Under the pieces are notes generated by a model. That model did not search any database and was not told the origin of the DNA. It saw only the letters and a program-made list of their open reading frames with translations. From Domibacillus antri (GTDB lineage Bacteria; Bacillota; Bacilli; Bacillales; Domibacillaceae): a stretch of 64,000 bases of DNA. The translations under genes were made by a program, and so were the position numbers. Location: the NCBI RefSeq assembly GCF_001936625.1, contig NZ_MSDU01000007.1:1-64000 (forward strand), written 5' to 3'. Positions 55,738 to 64,000 of this stretch are shown piece by piece (position 1 is the first letter of the stretch; the number at the start of each line of letters is the position of its first letter).

Positions 55738-55767
55738 AAAAAACTGCCTGATGACGGCAGTTTTTTT
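55738..55767. terminator. Terminator between DUF2252 and SMR genes
   Basis: AAAAAACTGCC (55738-55748) and GGCAGTTTTTTT (55756-55767), usable from both sides. Confidence 0.88.
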
Positions 55768-55777
55768 CGTATATGCG

Positions 55778-56092
55778 TTACGATACCATTTTTAATCCAA
55801 CGACTGAAACAATAATCATCGCAATAAAGAGGAGCCGTTTTGCATCGCGCGGTTCACCGTATATCATCATGCCGACAACAGCGCTGCCGACTGTACCGAT
55901 TCCGGTCCACACTCCATAAGAAGTCCCCATCGGAATAGCTGTCATTGCGATGGACAAGCAGAGAAAGCTAAGGCTGAAACCTCCGACAAGAACGATCCAC
56001 GACAGCACATGTTTCCGTGTGTTGACCATCGACATGCCCGTTACCCCAACAACTTCGAACAATCCGGCTATAATTAATAATGCCCACATCAT
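55778..56092 (-). CDS. SMR-family efflux protein, second subunit
   Basis: A 104-residue four-helix small multidrug resistance protein (ALLIIAGLFEVVGVTGM with the conserved membrane Glu, then PMGTSYGVWTGIGTVG). It starts as ATGA on the end of the other SMR gene. Paired SMR genes of unequal length, as in YkkCD, usually form a heterodimeric proton-driven exporter of cationic compounds. Confidence 0.92.
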   Translation of the reverse strand: MMWALLIIAGLFEVVGVTGMSMVNTRKHVLSWIVLVGGFSLSFLCLSIAMTAIPMGTSYGVWTGIGTVGSAVVGMMIYGEPRDAKRLLFIAMIIVSVVGLKMVS

Positions 56093-56424
56093 GATGTGAC
56101 CGCATCCTTTTCAGCTGTCACGACTTTCAAGCCTATAATTCCTGCCAGCAATATAATAATTAATAGTATCTTCACCCAACTGAACGGCTCATCAAGCAGT
56201 GTCATTTCAAGAATAACTGTACCGGCTGTGCCGAGACCGACAAAAGAAGCGTATACCGTTGTGGCTGGCAGCTGTTTGGAGCAATAGATCAGGAGCCCGA
56301 AACTGACTGTAATCGCAATAAAAGTTAACATCCATTCAATGAAACTGCTTGAGTGTTTCAATCCGGCCACCCAGCCGACTTCAAAAAATCCGGCAAATAA
56401 TACAAGAAGCCATTTATGATTCAA
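56089..56424 (-). CDS. SMR-family efflux protein, first subunit
   Basis: A 111-residue SMR protein with four helices, the essential Glu in FAGFFEVGW and LPATTVYASFVGLGTAG. Start TTG 56424 lies 11 nt inside the tetR-like gene, behind AAAGGACAGG. Forms a unit with the gene at 55778. Confidence 0.92.
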   Translation of the reverse strand: MNHKWLLVLFAGFFEVGWVAGLKHSSSFIEWMLTFIAITVSFGLLIYCSKQLPATTVYASFVGLGTAGTVILEMTLLDEPFSWVKILLIIILLAGIIGLKVVTAEKDAVTS

Positions 56425-56980
56425 CTTGATCCTGTCCTTTCTTTATGCTGTTCCAAAAAAATCCCCATGCCACATTCAGCCGTTTCTCTGTTCGTTCGCG
56501 GCTGCCATAACATAGCTCAACGAAAATACTGTCGACAATAATGGTATACATGGATGCTGTATCGGCGATGTCAATGCTGCGGATTATTCCCAATGCTGCG
56601 TCGATTTCCAGCAGTTTACCTGTTTTTTCTTCAAGCGTATCTAAAAAGGAGTAATATCTATTTAACATGTCCGCTTTCAAGTGCTCCGGCGGAAAGAAAG
56701 AACTTTTGATTAAAAAACGGAAGAGCGCATCGCTGGATTGCCGTTTCACATAATCTTCAAGCAGCTGCTGTAAACTTGACATGGTCTTTACACGTGCAGT
56801 TTCAGATGAAAAGGCATCATCAAGAAGTGACATAAACAAATCGTCTTTACTTTTAAAATGGGCGTATATAGATGGTTTCTTCATTCCGGCTTTCCCGCTG
56901 ATCTGCGAAAGCGATGTTCCTGCGTAACCATGATCGGCAAACAGAACCGCCGCGGCTTGTTTAATTGTATCAGCACTCAC
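56414..56980 (-). CDS. TetR-family regulator of the SMR pair
   Basis: A 188-residue repressor with N-terminal helix-turn-helix (AGTSLSQISGKAGMKKPSIYAHF) and a variable ligand-binding helical domain. GTG 56980 is preferred because GGTAGGTG precedes it; a GTG at 56989 lies inside that ribosome site. First gene of the SMR operon, so likely autoregulated and drug-inducible. Confidence 0.9.
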   Translation of the reverse strand: MSADTIKQAAAVLFADHGYAGTSLSQISGKAGMKKPSIYAHFKSKDDLFMSLLDDAFSSETARVKTMSSLQQLLEDYVKRQSSDALFRFLIKSSFFPPEHLKADMLNRYYSFLDTLEEKTGKLLEIDAALGIIRSIDIADTASMYTIIVDSIFVELCYGSRERTEKRLNVAWGFFWNSIKKGQDQVES

Positions 56981-56992
56981 TTTAAACACCTA

Positions 56993-57008
56993 CCTACCGT
57001 TCGTTAGG
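56993..57008. promoter_or_regulatory. TetR-type operator
   Basis: CCTACCG-TT-CGTTAGG, an inverted repeat with CCTA/TAGG and CG/CG matches, 13 bp before the tetR-like start. Confidence 0.6.
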
Positions 57009-57058
57009 TTTATCTTAGCAAGTAAGCCGTTAAAAAGCAACACAGCAAGGCTATCGAA

Positions 57059-57088
57059 GAAAAATCCCGCCGTGGGTGACGGCGGGAT
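57059..57088 (-). terminator. Terminator of argJ
   Basis: ATCCCGCCG and CGGCGGGAT with a 7-nt loop; on the minus strand a T-run follows. Confidence 0.88.
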
Positions 57089-57093
57089 CAAGA

Positions 57094-58242
57094 TCAAGTT
57101 GTATATTCTCCATTAATTTTCACATAATCATATGACAAATCGCAGCCCCATACAGTTGCCGCTCCCGGTCCATCGCCGAGAGAAATTTTGATTAACACCT
57201 CATCCGTTTTCAAGTATTCTGCCAGTTCAGCCCGTTTATCCTCTGCCGGTGCGCCGTTTTTAAAGACGTACACATCCGCAAATGAAACCGACACAGATGC
57301 CGTATTGACTTTATCTTCTGAATTGCCGATCGTTGACATAATCCGTCCCCAGTTTGGGTCCTCGCCAAAAATGGCCGTTTTGACAAGAGGCGAGTTAATA
57401 ATGGATTTCCCGATTTTTTTCGCTACAGTATGATCATCCGCACCGGTTACCTGTACTTCGACCAATTTTGTTGCGCCTTCACCGTCGCGGGCAATCTCTT
57501 TTGCAAGCTCAATACAAAGATCGGTTAATACCGTTTCAAATTCCGTTACATTCACTTCACCTGCAAGCCCATTCGCCATCAGTACAACCGTGTCACTCGT
57601 ACTTGTATCTCCATCGACCGATACGCTGTTAAATGATACATCGACGGCTTTTTTCAGCATTTTTTGCAGCTGAGCCGGTTCAATAGCCGCGTCAGTTAAA
57701 ATGTAGCTGAGCATCGTCGCCATATTTGGTTCAATCATACCCGACCCTTTCGCCATAGCGGAAATCGTCACATTGCCCATTTTCCGCGTGCGAAATTTTG
57801 GATATGTATCAGTTGTCATAATTGCTTTCGCTGATTGCTCCAGTCCATCTTCTGTCAACTTGTTTTTCAATCCGGGAATCGCCGTCAATATTTTCTCGAC
57901 CGGAAGGGGTACACCGATGACACCGGTTGAAGAAGGAAGGACGTCTTTAGGATCAATCGAAAGTTCCTGTGCGACAGCCTCTGTCACTTTGCGGGTGTCT
58001 TCGAGTCCTTTTTCACCGGTGGCGACATTGGCATTCTTACTGTTGACAGCAATCGCCTGCAAGTAGCCGTCTGCAATATGTTCTTTCCCGACGACAACCG
58101 GTGCGCCGCAAAACTGATTTTTGGTGAACATGGCCGCGGCAGATGCACGAACCTCTGAAAATAAAATTGTAAAATCAAGTGTATCATCTTTAATGCCCGC
58201 GTTTAAGGAGCATGATTTATAGCCTTTTGGAAAAGTGCTCAA
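57094..58242 (-). CDS. argJ: Ornithine acetyltransferase ArgJ
   Basis: A 382-residue enzyme that moves acetyl from N-acetylornithine to glutamate, recycling acetyl in arginine synthesis; bifunctional forms also act as N-acetylglutamate synthase. Marks are SSTGVIGVPLP (oxyanion loop) and GSGMIEPNMATML, where self-cleavage occurs between Ala and Thr. TTG 58242 is chosen because AGGGGGA lies 6 nt upstream; in-frame ATGs at 58284 and 58266 have no ribosome site. It stands apart from other arg genes and is divergent from a short argA-like gene over an ARG box. Confidence 0.94.
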   Translation of the reverse strand: MSTFPKGYKSCSLNAGIKDDTLDFTILFSEVRASAAAMFTKNQFCGAPVVVGKEHIADGYLQAIAVNSKNANVATGEKGLEDTRKVTEAVAQELSIDPKDVLPSSTGVIGVPLPVEKILTAIPGLKNKLTEDGLEQSAKAIMTTDTYPKFRTRKMGNVTISAMAKGSGMIEPNMATMLSYILTDAAIEPAQLQKMLKKAVDVSFNSVSVDGDTSTSDTVVLMANGLAGEVNVTEFETVLTDLCIELAKEIARDGEGATKLVEVQVTGADDHTVAKKIGKSIINSPLVKTAIFGEDPNWGRIMSTIGNSEDKVNTASVSVSFADVYVFKNGAPAEDKRAELAEYLKTDEVLIKISLGDGPGAATVWGCDLSYDYVKINGEYTT

Positions 58243-58312
58243 AGAAAATCCCCCTAGTTTCATCATTTTGTTTTTATTATACAACGGAATGTTGACATAC
58301 GTGAAGGGTTTT

Positions 58313-58326
58313 TGAATATTTATTCA
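58313..58326. promoter_or_regulatory. ARG box (AhrC/ArgR operator)
   Basis: TGAATATTTATTCA is a perfect palindrome fitting the ARG-box core; a degenerate second copy, TGAATAAAAA, starts at 58334. It lies between argJ and the argA-like gene, before the TTGACA (58347-58352) and TAAGAT (58369-58374) promoter of the latter. Confidence 0.75.
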
Positions 58327-58410
58327 AATAAAATGAATAAAAAAACTTGACATAAACGAAAAATTGAGTAAGATAGAAAGAACAACATAGAAGAGAAAGG
58401 GTGAGAAATC

Positions 58411-58869
58411 ATGATCGAAGTACGCAAAGCGGTGCTGAAAGACGTGGAGCAGATATTTGAACTCGTGAATCAATATGCAAATGAAGGGCTGATGCTGCCA
58501 CGAACGCGCGAGTCGCTCGTATTAAATTTACAGGCGATTTTTGTCGCGGAGGAAGAAGGAGAAATACTCGGCATTGCAAGCCTTGCGATACTCGGTCATG
58601 ATCTTGCTGAAATCCGTTCCCTTGCCGTTTCAGCGAAAGCGCAAGGACGCGGCATTGGAAAAATACTCGTTGAACGAGTCGTCGAAGAAACGAAAAAAAT
58701 CGGCATTCCCAAATTGATTTCGCTCACCTATCAAGTGGCCTTTTTTGAAAAATGCGGTTTTGAAGTGATTCAAAAAACCGAAATGCCGCAAAAAGTGTGG
58801 ACAGACTGCATTCACTGTCCAAAATTCCCGAGCTGTGATGAAATTGCCATGGCCATTAAAACAGCATAA
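58411..58869 (+). CDS. argA: Short ArgA-type GNAT N-acetyltransferase
   Basis: A 152-residue GNAT enzyme with the acetyl-CoA loop AKAQGRGIGKIL (motif A) and ALGHDLAEIRSLAV, typical of short N-acetylglutamate synthases without a kinase-like domain. The C-terminus has CIHCPKFPSC, a Cys cluster common in this subgroup that may bind metal. ATG 58411 follows GAAAGGGTGAG. Location beside argJ and the ARG box supports acetylation of glutamate for arginine synthesis. A terminator-like hairpin follows at 58880-58904. Confidence 0.8.
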   Translation: MIEVRKAVLKDVEQIFELVNQYANEGLMLPRTRESLVLNLQAIFVAEEEGEILGIASLAILGHDLAEIRSLAVSAKAQGRGIGKILVERVVEETKKIGIPKLISLTYQVAFFEKCGFEVIQKTEMPQKVWTDCIHCPKFPSCDEIAMAIKTA

Positions 58870-58879
58870 ACGCAACCGT

Positions 58880-58912
58880 CGGCTGTCCGTATTTCGGGCA
58901 TCCGATTATTTT
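58880..58912 (+). terminator. Terminator after argA-like gene
   Basis: CGGCTGTCCG and CGGGCATCCG pair at most positions around TATTT, followed by ATTATTTTTTTT. Confidence 0.7.
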
Positions 58913-58995
58913 TTTTGTGATTCAGGTCGTTTTTTGTGAAAATCGGGTATAAATAGCTATACAGATGTCATCTGGAAACGACGGGAGAGATGGGA

Positions 58996-60471
58996 ATGGA
59001 ACGGAATCGCACAATGATGCAATTTTTTGAGTGGCATCTGCCGCCGGATCATAAGCATTGGAACCGCCTTGAAGAGCGGGCGAAAGAATTGAAAGAAGCA
59101 GGGATTGGTGCTGTATGGATTCCTCCTGTAACGAAAGGGATAACAGGAGAGGATAACGGCTATGGTGTGTATGATCTTTACGATCTTGGTGAATTTGATC
59201 AAAAGGGGACAATTCCAACAAAGTACGGGACGAAAGAAGAACTTGAAAATGCGATTAAAGCATGTCATGATGCCGGTATATTTGTCTACATTGATGTTGT
59301 GATGAATCATAAAGCCGGTGCGGATGAAAAAGAAACATTTGCCGTTGTGGAAGTGGATGGTGAAAACCGGAAAAATGTGCTCTCGGAGAAGCCATTTGAT
59401 ATTGAAGGGTGGACAAAGTTTACCTTTCCTGGACGGAAGGGAAAATATTCTGATTTCATCTGGACATTTGAGCATTTTAACGGTACTGACTATGATGCGA
59501 AAAAAGACAGAACGGGCGTTTTTCGGATTGAAGGGGAGCTCAAAAGCTGGAATGAAAATGTGGATGATGAATTCGGCAATTATGACTTCTTAATGTTTTC
59601 CAATATTGACTATAGTCATCCGAAAGTGCGCGAAGAAATGATCCGCTGGGGCAAATGGATGGCGGAGACACTTGATTGTGATGGATACCGGCTGGATGCC
59701 ATTAAACATATTGACCATGTTTTTATTGATGAATTTACAAAAGAAGTGCAGTCGGAACGAGGCGATGATTTCTTTTTTGTCGGTGAATTTTGGGTACCTG
59801 ATCTTAAAGACTGTGCCAGTATGATTGAAGAAACAGAGGGCCGCATTCATTTGTTTGATGTTCCGCTCAAATACAATTTGTACAGCGCATCGCATGAAGG
59901 CGCCAAGTACGATTTAACGAAAATTTTTGAAGGGTCCATTGTTGAAAATTATCCGCAAAATGCCGTCCCATTCGTCGATAACCATGATACGCAGCCGGGC
60001 GAATCACTTGAATCATTTTTGGCGGACTGGTTTAAACAGAGTGCGTATGCCTTGATCCTGCTTCGTAAAGATGGCTATCCATGCGTCTTTTATGGTGATT
60101 ATTACGGCATTGAAGGCGAGAAACCGGTTAAAGGAAAAAAAGAAGCCATCGATCCTTTATTATACAGCCGCCTGCATAAAGCATATGGCGATCAGGATGA
60201 TTACATTGACCACCCGAACACCATTGGCTGGGTGCGCCGCGGTGTGAAAGAAATCGAACGTTCCGGCTGTGCGGTTGTGATTAATAATAGTGAAGAAGGC
60301 GGAGAAAAGAAAATGTTTGTCGGTGAAGAACGCGCCGGCGAAAACTGGGTGGACTTCTTAAAGACGCGCAAAGAGATTATTGAAATTGGCGAAGACGGCT
60401 GGGCTGTATTTCCTGTCAATGCAGGCAGCGTCTCCGTCTGGGGACTTCCGGATTTAGATGTAGAAGAATAA
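58996..60471 (+). CDS. Intracellular alpha-amylase (GH13_5)
   Basis: A 491-residue alpha-amylase that cuts internal alpha-1,4 bonds of starch or glycogen. Conserved GH13 regions are DVVMNHKAG, DGYRLDAIKH (nucleophile Asp), FFVGEFW (acid Glu) and FVDNHDTQPG. There is no signal peptide (it begins MERNRTMMQFFEWH), so it should act in the cytosol on glycogen or maltodextrin. ATG 58996 lies 8 nt after GGGAG; ATG 58990 is too close. Confidence 0.95.
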   Translation: MERNRTMMQFFEWHLPPDHKHWNRLEERAKELKEAGIGAVWIPPVTKGITGEDNGYGVYDLYDLGEFDQKGTIPTKYGTKEELENAIKACHDAGIFVYIDVVMNHKAGADEKETFAVVEVDGENRKNVLSEKPFDIEGWTKFTFPGRKGKYSDFIWTFEHFNGTDYDAKKDRTGVFRIEGELKSWNENVDDEFGNYDFLMFSNIDYSHPKVREEMIRWGKWMAETLDCDGYRLDAIKHIDHVFIDEFTKEVQSERGDDFFFVGEFWVPDLKDCASMIEETEGRIHLFDVPLKYNLYSASHEGAKYDLTKIFEGSIVENYPQNAVPFVDNHDTQPGESLESFLADWFKQSAYALILLRKDGYPCVFYGDYYGIEGEKPVKGKKEAIDPLLYSRLHKAYGDQDDYIDHPNTIGWVRRGVKEIERSGCAVVINNSEEGGEKKMFVGEERAGENWVDFLKTRKEIIEIGEDGWAVFPVNAGSVSVWGLPDLDVEE

Positions 60472-60476
60472 ACCGA

Positions 60477-60675
60477 AAAGGGAGGATGTCTCAAAGGAAC
60501 ATGGAGACATCTTTTTTTCGTTTCTATGACTGGATTTCTTGCAGTTTGGGCCGGATTTTCCGATTTTGGGCCGGTTTTCTTGTCGTTTGGGTCGAATTCC
60601 CGTTATTTCGGCCTTCATGCGGCAAAATCCGGCTTTCCAATCAATAAATCGGCCTAAATCGTTCAAAATCTGGCT
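60477..60675 (+). repeat. Dispersed GGCCGGAT-rich intergenic repeat, copy 2
   Basis: It begins with the amylase terminator (GATGTCTC 60485-60492 with GAGACATC 60504-60511, then T7) and continues with TTTCTATGACTGGATTT, GGCCGGATTTTCC, GATTTTGGGCCGG, ATCCGGC and ATAAATCGGCCTAAAT. Order, spacing and orientation match copy 1 at 5571-5775, with many single-base differences. Confidence 0.75.
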
Positions 60676-60705
60676 TTCCCCTCTACTTTCGATTTAATAA
60701 AACCA

Positions 60706-60736
60706 TAAAAACAGCTCCCGATTACAGGGAGCTGTT
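60706..60736 (-). terminator. Terminator of glnS
   Basis: AACAGCTCCC and GGGAGCTGTT with a 7-nt loop; on the minus strand TTT follows. Confidence 0.88.
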
Positions 60737-60741
60737 CCATT

Positions 60742-62391
60742 TTATAGTTTAAATGAACTTTTCAAAGAAACAATGCGGTTGAAAACCGGCTTGCCTTTTT
60801 CTGAATATTTCGGATCCACATTGAAGTAGCCGTGGCGGAAAAACTGCAGTTTTTCCTGCACCTCAATATTTTCCAGATTCGGTTCAATAAATCCGTTTAT
60901 CACTTCAAGTGAATTTTCATTAACGAAGTCAAGGAACGTTTTGTCTTCAGATTCATCGGCTTCATTATCTAAAATAAGCGGTTCGTATAAACGGAACACT
61001 GCCGGTATTGCGTTTGTCGCATCAACCCAGTGAATGGTGCCTTTTACTTTGCGGCCTGTGAAGCCTGAACCGCTTTTTGTTTCCGGGTCATATGTGCAGT
61101 GAATTTCCACAACATTGCCGTCAGCGTCTTTCATCACGTTTTCACATTTAACGAAATACGCATGCTTCAATCGCACTTCATTGCCAGGGAAGAGACGAAA
61201 ATATTTTTTCGGCGGTTCTTCCATGAAATCTTCCTGTTCAATGTAAATTTCACGGGAAAACGGAATTTTTCGCATACCCATGTCCGGATTTTCCGGGTTT
61301 ACTTCCGCATCCAGCCACTCCACCTGACCTTCAGGATAATTCGTAATGACTAATTTCAACGGGCGAAGCACACCCATTGTCCGCGGGGCTTTCATTTTCA
61401 AATCTTCACGCACAAAATGGTCAAGCATCGCTGAATCAACGGTACCCGAGCCTTTTGAGACACCTGTTTCTTTTACAAATTCCCGAATGGCCTCTGCTGT
61501 AAAACCGCGGCGGCGCATGCCGGAAATGGTCGGCAGGCGGGGATCATCCCAGCCATCGACGTGGTTCTCATCGACAAGCTGCTTTAATTTACGCTTGCTC
61601 ATGACCGTGTTAGTTATATTTAAACGGCCAAACTCGATTTGCTGCGGCTGCATATCCATTTCACATTCACGCACAACCCAGTCATACAGTGGCCGGTGAT
61701 CTTCAAATTCTGTTGTGCAGAGGGAATGAGTCACGCCTTCGATCGCATCTTCAAGCGGATGCGCAAAATCATACATCGGGTAAATGCACCAAGTGTCGCC
61801 TGTGTTATGGTGCGTGGCGTGCGAAACGCGATATAACACAGGATCGCGCAAATTTAAGTTCGGTGACGCCATGTCGATTTTCGCCCGGAGCACTTTCGAT
61901 CCATCTGCAAATTCACCATTTTTCATTCGTTCAAATAAATCGAGATTTTCTTCGACAGAACGTCCGCGGTATGGGCTTTCTTTACCGGGCTCCGTCAATG
62001 TGCCGCGGTACTCACGAATCTCATCTGCGGATAATTCATCTACATAGGCAAGTCCTTTTTGAATGAGCAGAAGTGCGCGATTGTACATTTCGTCAAAATA
62101 GTCTGATGCGTAACGCAGTTCGTCCCACTCGTATCCAAGCCAGGCGACGTCTTCTTTAATCGAATCCACATATTCCTGGTCTTCTTTCAGCGGGTTTGTA
62201 TCGTCAAAACGCAAATTGGTTTTGCCGCCAAAATCGTCTGCAAGACCGAAATTGATGACAATCGATTTTGCGTGTCCAATATGAAGATAGCCATTCGGTT
62301 CAGGCGGGAAGCGGGTGATGACGTGATCGCGTTTACCCGACTCCAGATCCTGTTTAATAATCGTTCTGATAAAATTGGATGATTGTTCCAA
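60742..62391 (-). CDS. glnS: Glutaminyl-tRNA synthetase
   Basis: A 549-residue class I synthetase that charges tRNA-Gln directly with glutamine. The HIGH motif is in GYLHIGH (37-40), KMSKS appears as VMSKRKL, and the C-terminal beta-barrels with [10 protein letters not shown] identify GlnRS and not GluRS. Start is TTG 62391 behind AAAGGCTGG. Most Firmicutes lack this enzyme and use GluRS plus GatCAB, so it was probably gained by transfer. No T-box leader is visible; only 40 nt of leader look available. Confidence 0.95.
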   Translation of the reverse strand: MEQSSNFIRTIIKQDLESGKRDHVITRFPPEPNGYLHIGHAKSIVINFGLADDFGGKTNLRFDDTNPLKEDQEYVDSIKEDVAWLGYEWDELRYASDYFDEMYNRALLLIQKGLAYVDELSADEIREYRGTLTEPGKESPYRGRSVEENLDLFERMKNGEFADGSKVLRAKIDMASPNLNLRDPVLYRVSHATHHNTGDTWCIYPMYDFAHPLEDAIEGVTHSLCTTEFEDHRPLYDWVVRECEMDMQPQQIEFGRLNITNTVMSKRKLKQLVDENHVDGWDDPRLPTISGMRRRGFTAEAIREFVKETGVSKGSGTVDSAMLDHFVREDLKMKAPRTMGVLRPLKLVITNYPEGQVEWLDAEVNPENPDMGMRKIPFSREIYIEQEDFMEEPPKKYFRLFPGNEVRLKHAYFVKCENVMKDADGNVVEIHCTYDPETKSGSGFTGRKVKGTIHWVDATNAIPAVFRLYEPLILDNEADESEDKTFLDFVNENSLEVINGFIEPNLENIEVQEKLQFFRHGYFNVDPKYSEKGKPVFNRIVSLKSSFKL

Positions 62392-62521
62392 AGTGATACC
62401 AGCCTTTCTCTGTTGAAGTCATGTATGCTTATTATATTTCACTGACCGGACGAAAGAAAGGGCTGGAGGTTATTCTTTCATTTTCGAGGAAAATTCATCA
62501 AAGGGATTTTTTGCTTTGTCA

Positions 62522-62851
62522 TCAAATGTTTGCTGTTTGGTTCTCTTTTCTGGAATCAACAGCAGTGTTCACTAAAAATTTCGCATTTTCCGGAAGCTGT
62601 TTCGCTTCATTCACCGTTAAGGTAACGGTTTGCTTTGCATGGTCGACATCGGCCATAATCTGCTCTTGGTGCACCTTTAATTCATCTGTCTCATACTTAA
62701 TTTTTTCCGTTTGTGTTTGAATGCGTACCTGCGCTTCTTTTAACTGATCCATTTTCGGTTTCATGGATTTAAAAGTGGAAAATGATGAAATACCTAAATA
62801 AATGAGGGCGCCAATAAAAATGGCGAAGCTGAGCCAGCCAATCCATTCCAT
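62522..62851 (-). CDS. Small membrane protein with coiled coil (DUF948-like)
   Basis: A 109-residue protein with one N-terminal helix in the membrane (about 3-24) and a cytosolic, mostly coiled-coil tail. This layout resembles DUF948/YtxG-type general stress proteins, though no sure family motif is seen. ATG 62851 follows GGAGG exactly 7 nt upstream. Function unknown. Confidence 0.7.
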   Translation of the reverse strand: MEWIGWLSFAIFIGALIYLGISSFSTFKSMKPKMDQLKEAQVRIQTQTEKIKYETDELKVHQEQIMADVDHAKQTVTLTVNEAKQLPENAKFLVNTAVDSRKENQTANI

Positions 62852-62993
62852 AAAAAAACCTCCTGAATTTTAGCTTTATTACTACTGTACCCTGAAAAGA
62901 GAGGAAAGTAACGGGAAAATGATGAAATAAGTAAAGGAAGCGGATTATAAGTAGGTGAATCAGGAAATAGAAAATGGAGGAGGAACAAACAAT

Positions 62994-63614
62994 ATGAAAC
63001 AGAACGATAAAAAATTATCGAGAGGATTAATCCATTATAAACCGGTTGAAGCGGTATTTTTTAATCAGTCGACGCTTGAGTTGGCGAAAATTTTACTCGG
63101 CTGCCTGCTTGTAAAGGAAACGGATGAAGGAACCGCATCCGGCTTTATCGTGGAAACGGAAGCGTACCGCGGGCCGCTTGACCGGGCTGCACACAGCTTT
63201 AATAACCGGCGTACGAAAAGGACGGAAGTCATGTTTGCCGAAGCCGGACGCGTGTATACATATGTGATGCATACGCATTGTTTAGTCAATGTCGTGAGCG
63301 GTGAAATCGATTTGCCGGAAGCGGTGTTAATCCGCGCTGTAGAGCCTTATGAGGGAATTGACCTTATGTTGAAGCGGCGCGGCGGTACGGCGATGAAAAA
63401 TGTAACGAGCGGGCCGGGGAAGCTGACGAAAGCACTCGGTATTACGATGGAGGATTACGGGCGCCGATTTGATGAACCGCCGATTTATATCGCGCCTGGA
63501 TTTACACCGGAAGATATCTCGACCGGTCCGCGAATCGGTATTCCGAACAGCGGGGAGGCTAAAGATTACCCATGGCGCTTTTGGGTATCAGGGAATATGT
63601 ATGTGTCGAAATAA
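62994..63614 (+). CDS. 3-methyladenine DNA glycosylase (AAG/MPG family)
   Basis: A 206-residue DNA repair enzyme that removes alkylated purines. The active-site Glu is in VETEAYRGP, followed by AAHSFNNRRTKR, and GPGKLTKALGI is the usual C-terminal motif. ATG 62994 follows GGAGGAGG; an in-frame start at 62955 lacks a ribosome site. Resembles YxlJ of B. subtilis. Confidence 0.93.
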   Translation: MKQNDKKLSRGLIHYKPVEAVFFNQSTLELAKILLGCLLVKETDEGTASGFIVETEAYRGPLDRAAHSFNNRRTKRTEVMFAEAGRVYTYVMHTHCLVNVVSGEIDLPEAVLIRAVEPYEGIDLMLKRRGGTAMKNVTSGPGKLTKALGITMEDYGRRFDEPPIYIAPGFTPEDISTGPRIGIPNSGEAKDYPWRFWVSGNMYVSK

Positions 63615-63680
63615 AAGAAACGATGCCATCGCAAATGTAAATTCTATATGTTTTTTTGAAAAGCAGTACGTTATCAGATG

Positions 63681-63724
63681 AAAAGCGGCGCAATATCTTC
63701 TTTTTTAGATAAGCTGCGCCGCTT
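63681..63724. terminator. Hairpin between convergent genes
   Basis: AAGCGGCGCA (63683-63692) and TGCGCCGCTT (63715-63724) with a 22-nt loop containing six T. Confidence 0.65.
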
Positions 63725-63730
63725 CAACTG

Positions 63731-63943
63731 TTATTCAGGAAATTTCTTTTCACTCGATGAAGAATCTTTTGTATGATGCTTATTTTTTTCGTCCTGCTGT
63801 TCGATTTTTAAATCTTCAAGAGGGATAGAGTCAACTGTCTGCTCTTCTTTAAATTTATCGTAAATACTTTCGTTCTCCGTTTCCATTTGATCAGGGTTGT
63901 CCATTTTTCCTTTACTTAAGGGCTGCTTCTCTTTGTTTTCCAT
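63731..63943 (-). CDS. Small hydrophilic hypothetical protein
   Basis: A 70-residue, highly charged, probably disordered protein (many Glu, Lys, Asp, Gln; no hydrophobic core). Not recognised. ATG 63943 follows TGAGGTG, and a hairpin lies after the stop, which support a real gene. Confidence 0.6.
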   Translation of the reverse strand: MENKEKQPLSKGKMDNPDQMETENESIYDKFKEEQTVDSIPLEDLKIEQQDEKNKHHTKDSSSSEKKFPE

Positions 63944-64000
63944 TTTTTCACCTCAAAGTAATCGTTTTCTATACTGTAGCCTGATTTTGTTCTTGTTAAA

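Noticed and set aside
61346-62066. Long open frames on the + strand inside glnS
   Set aside because: glnS is conserved over its whole length; these frames have no ribosome site or family features.
62391-62430. A T-box leader before glnS
   Set aside because: The leader is short and no T-box word or specifier-like stem is visible.
1-64000. CRISPR arrays, prophage, insertion sequences, tRNA or rRNA genes
   Set aside because: No regularly spaced repeats, transposase, integrase or phage structural genes were seen, and no cloverleaf or rRNA-like sequence was noticed on reading.

Overview
The window looks like chromosomal DNA of a low-to-mid GC, endospore-former-like member of the Bacillales (Bacillaceae or a near relative; the genus cannot be fixed by eye). 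The evidence is strong GGAGG-type ribosome binding sites, many TTG/GTG starts, lipoproteins with Gram-positive lipoboxes, T-rich intrinsic terminators, an AhrC-type ARG box, a DUF2639 small protein, and the gene families present. No rRNA, tRNA, insertion sequence, prophage or CRISPR array was seen.

Layout. 0.2-5.6 kb: selO (protein AMPylase), then a TAXI-TRAP importer (binding lipoprotein, DUF1850 protein, fused membrane subunit), ending in a dispersed GGCCGGAT-rich repeat. 5.8-11.9 kb (- strand): a tightly overlapping six-gene operon, LuxE-like, LuxC-like, ABC ATPase, permease, THI5/NMT1-type binding lipoprotein and SDR. It sits behind a TPP riboswitch with an adjoining terminator and is the strongest candidate here for an undescribed system: import of a thiamine-related carboxylate and its reduction to the alcohol. 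12-14.8 kb: an MHYT-PAS-PAS-GGDEF-EAL c-di-GMP enzyme. 14.9-20.4 kb: an aliphatic amidase locus (amiE-amiB-amiS, amiS frameshifted), divergent from a sigma-54 activator whose N-terminus is an AmiC-like ligand sensor, with a clear -24/-12 promoter and three repeated operator sites between them.

20.5-22.2 kb: small hypothetical genes and a thermonuclease lipoprotein. 22.5-34.1 kb: a Gram-positive Pel exopolysaccharide locus (epimerase-PelD fusion, PelE, PelA deacetylase, PelF, PelG), continuing into CotH kinase, VTC-domain and DUF4956 genes, with a convergent GH114 galactosaminidase. The PelD part keeps an RxxD c-di-GMP site but has lost GGDEF, so the c-di-GMP enzyme at 12-15 kb could feed it. 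34.6-43.7 kb: a second sigma-54 module, with PAS-AAA-Fis activator, TATGCATA palindromes and a -24/-12 promoter, driving a nitrilase-family amidase, NCS1 permease, PuuE-like deacetylase, a small orphan, a CobW GTPase and a chemoreceptor. This looks like uptake, hydrolysis and chemotaxis for a nitrogenous, perhaps cyclic, amide.

43.9-47.7 kb: two YogA-like oxidoreductases, a zincin membrane protein and a frameshifted DMT exporter. 47.7-51.1 kb: a second TPP riboswitch driving tenA-thiZ-thiX-thiY, the known pyrimidine salvage system. 51.2-64 kb: ordinary metabolic genes, namely purC, an acyl-ACP desaturase, a XRE-cupin regulator divergent from a DODA-type dioxygenase, a DUF2252 protein, TetR plus an SMR efflux pair, argJ divergent from a short argA over an ARG box, an intracellular alpha-amylase followed by the second repeat copy, glnS (uncommon in Firmicutes), a DNA glycosylase and two small proteins.
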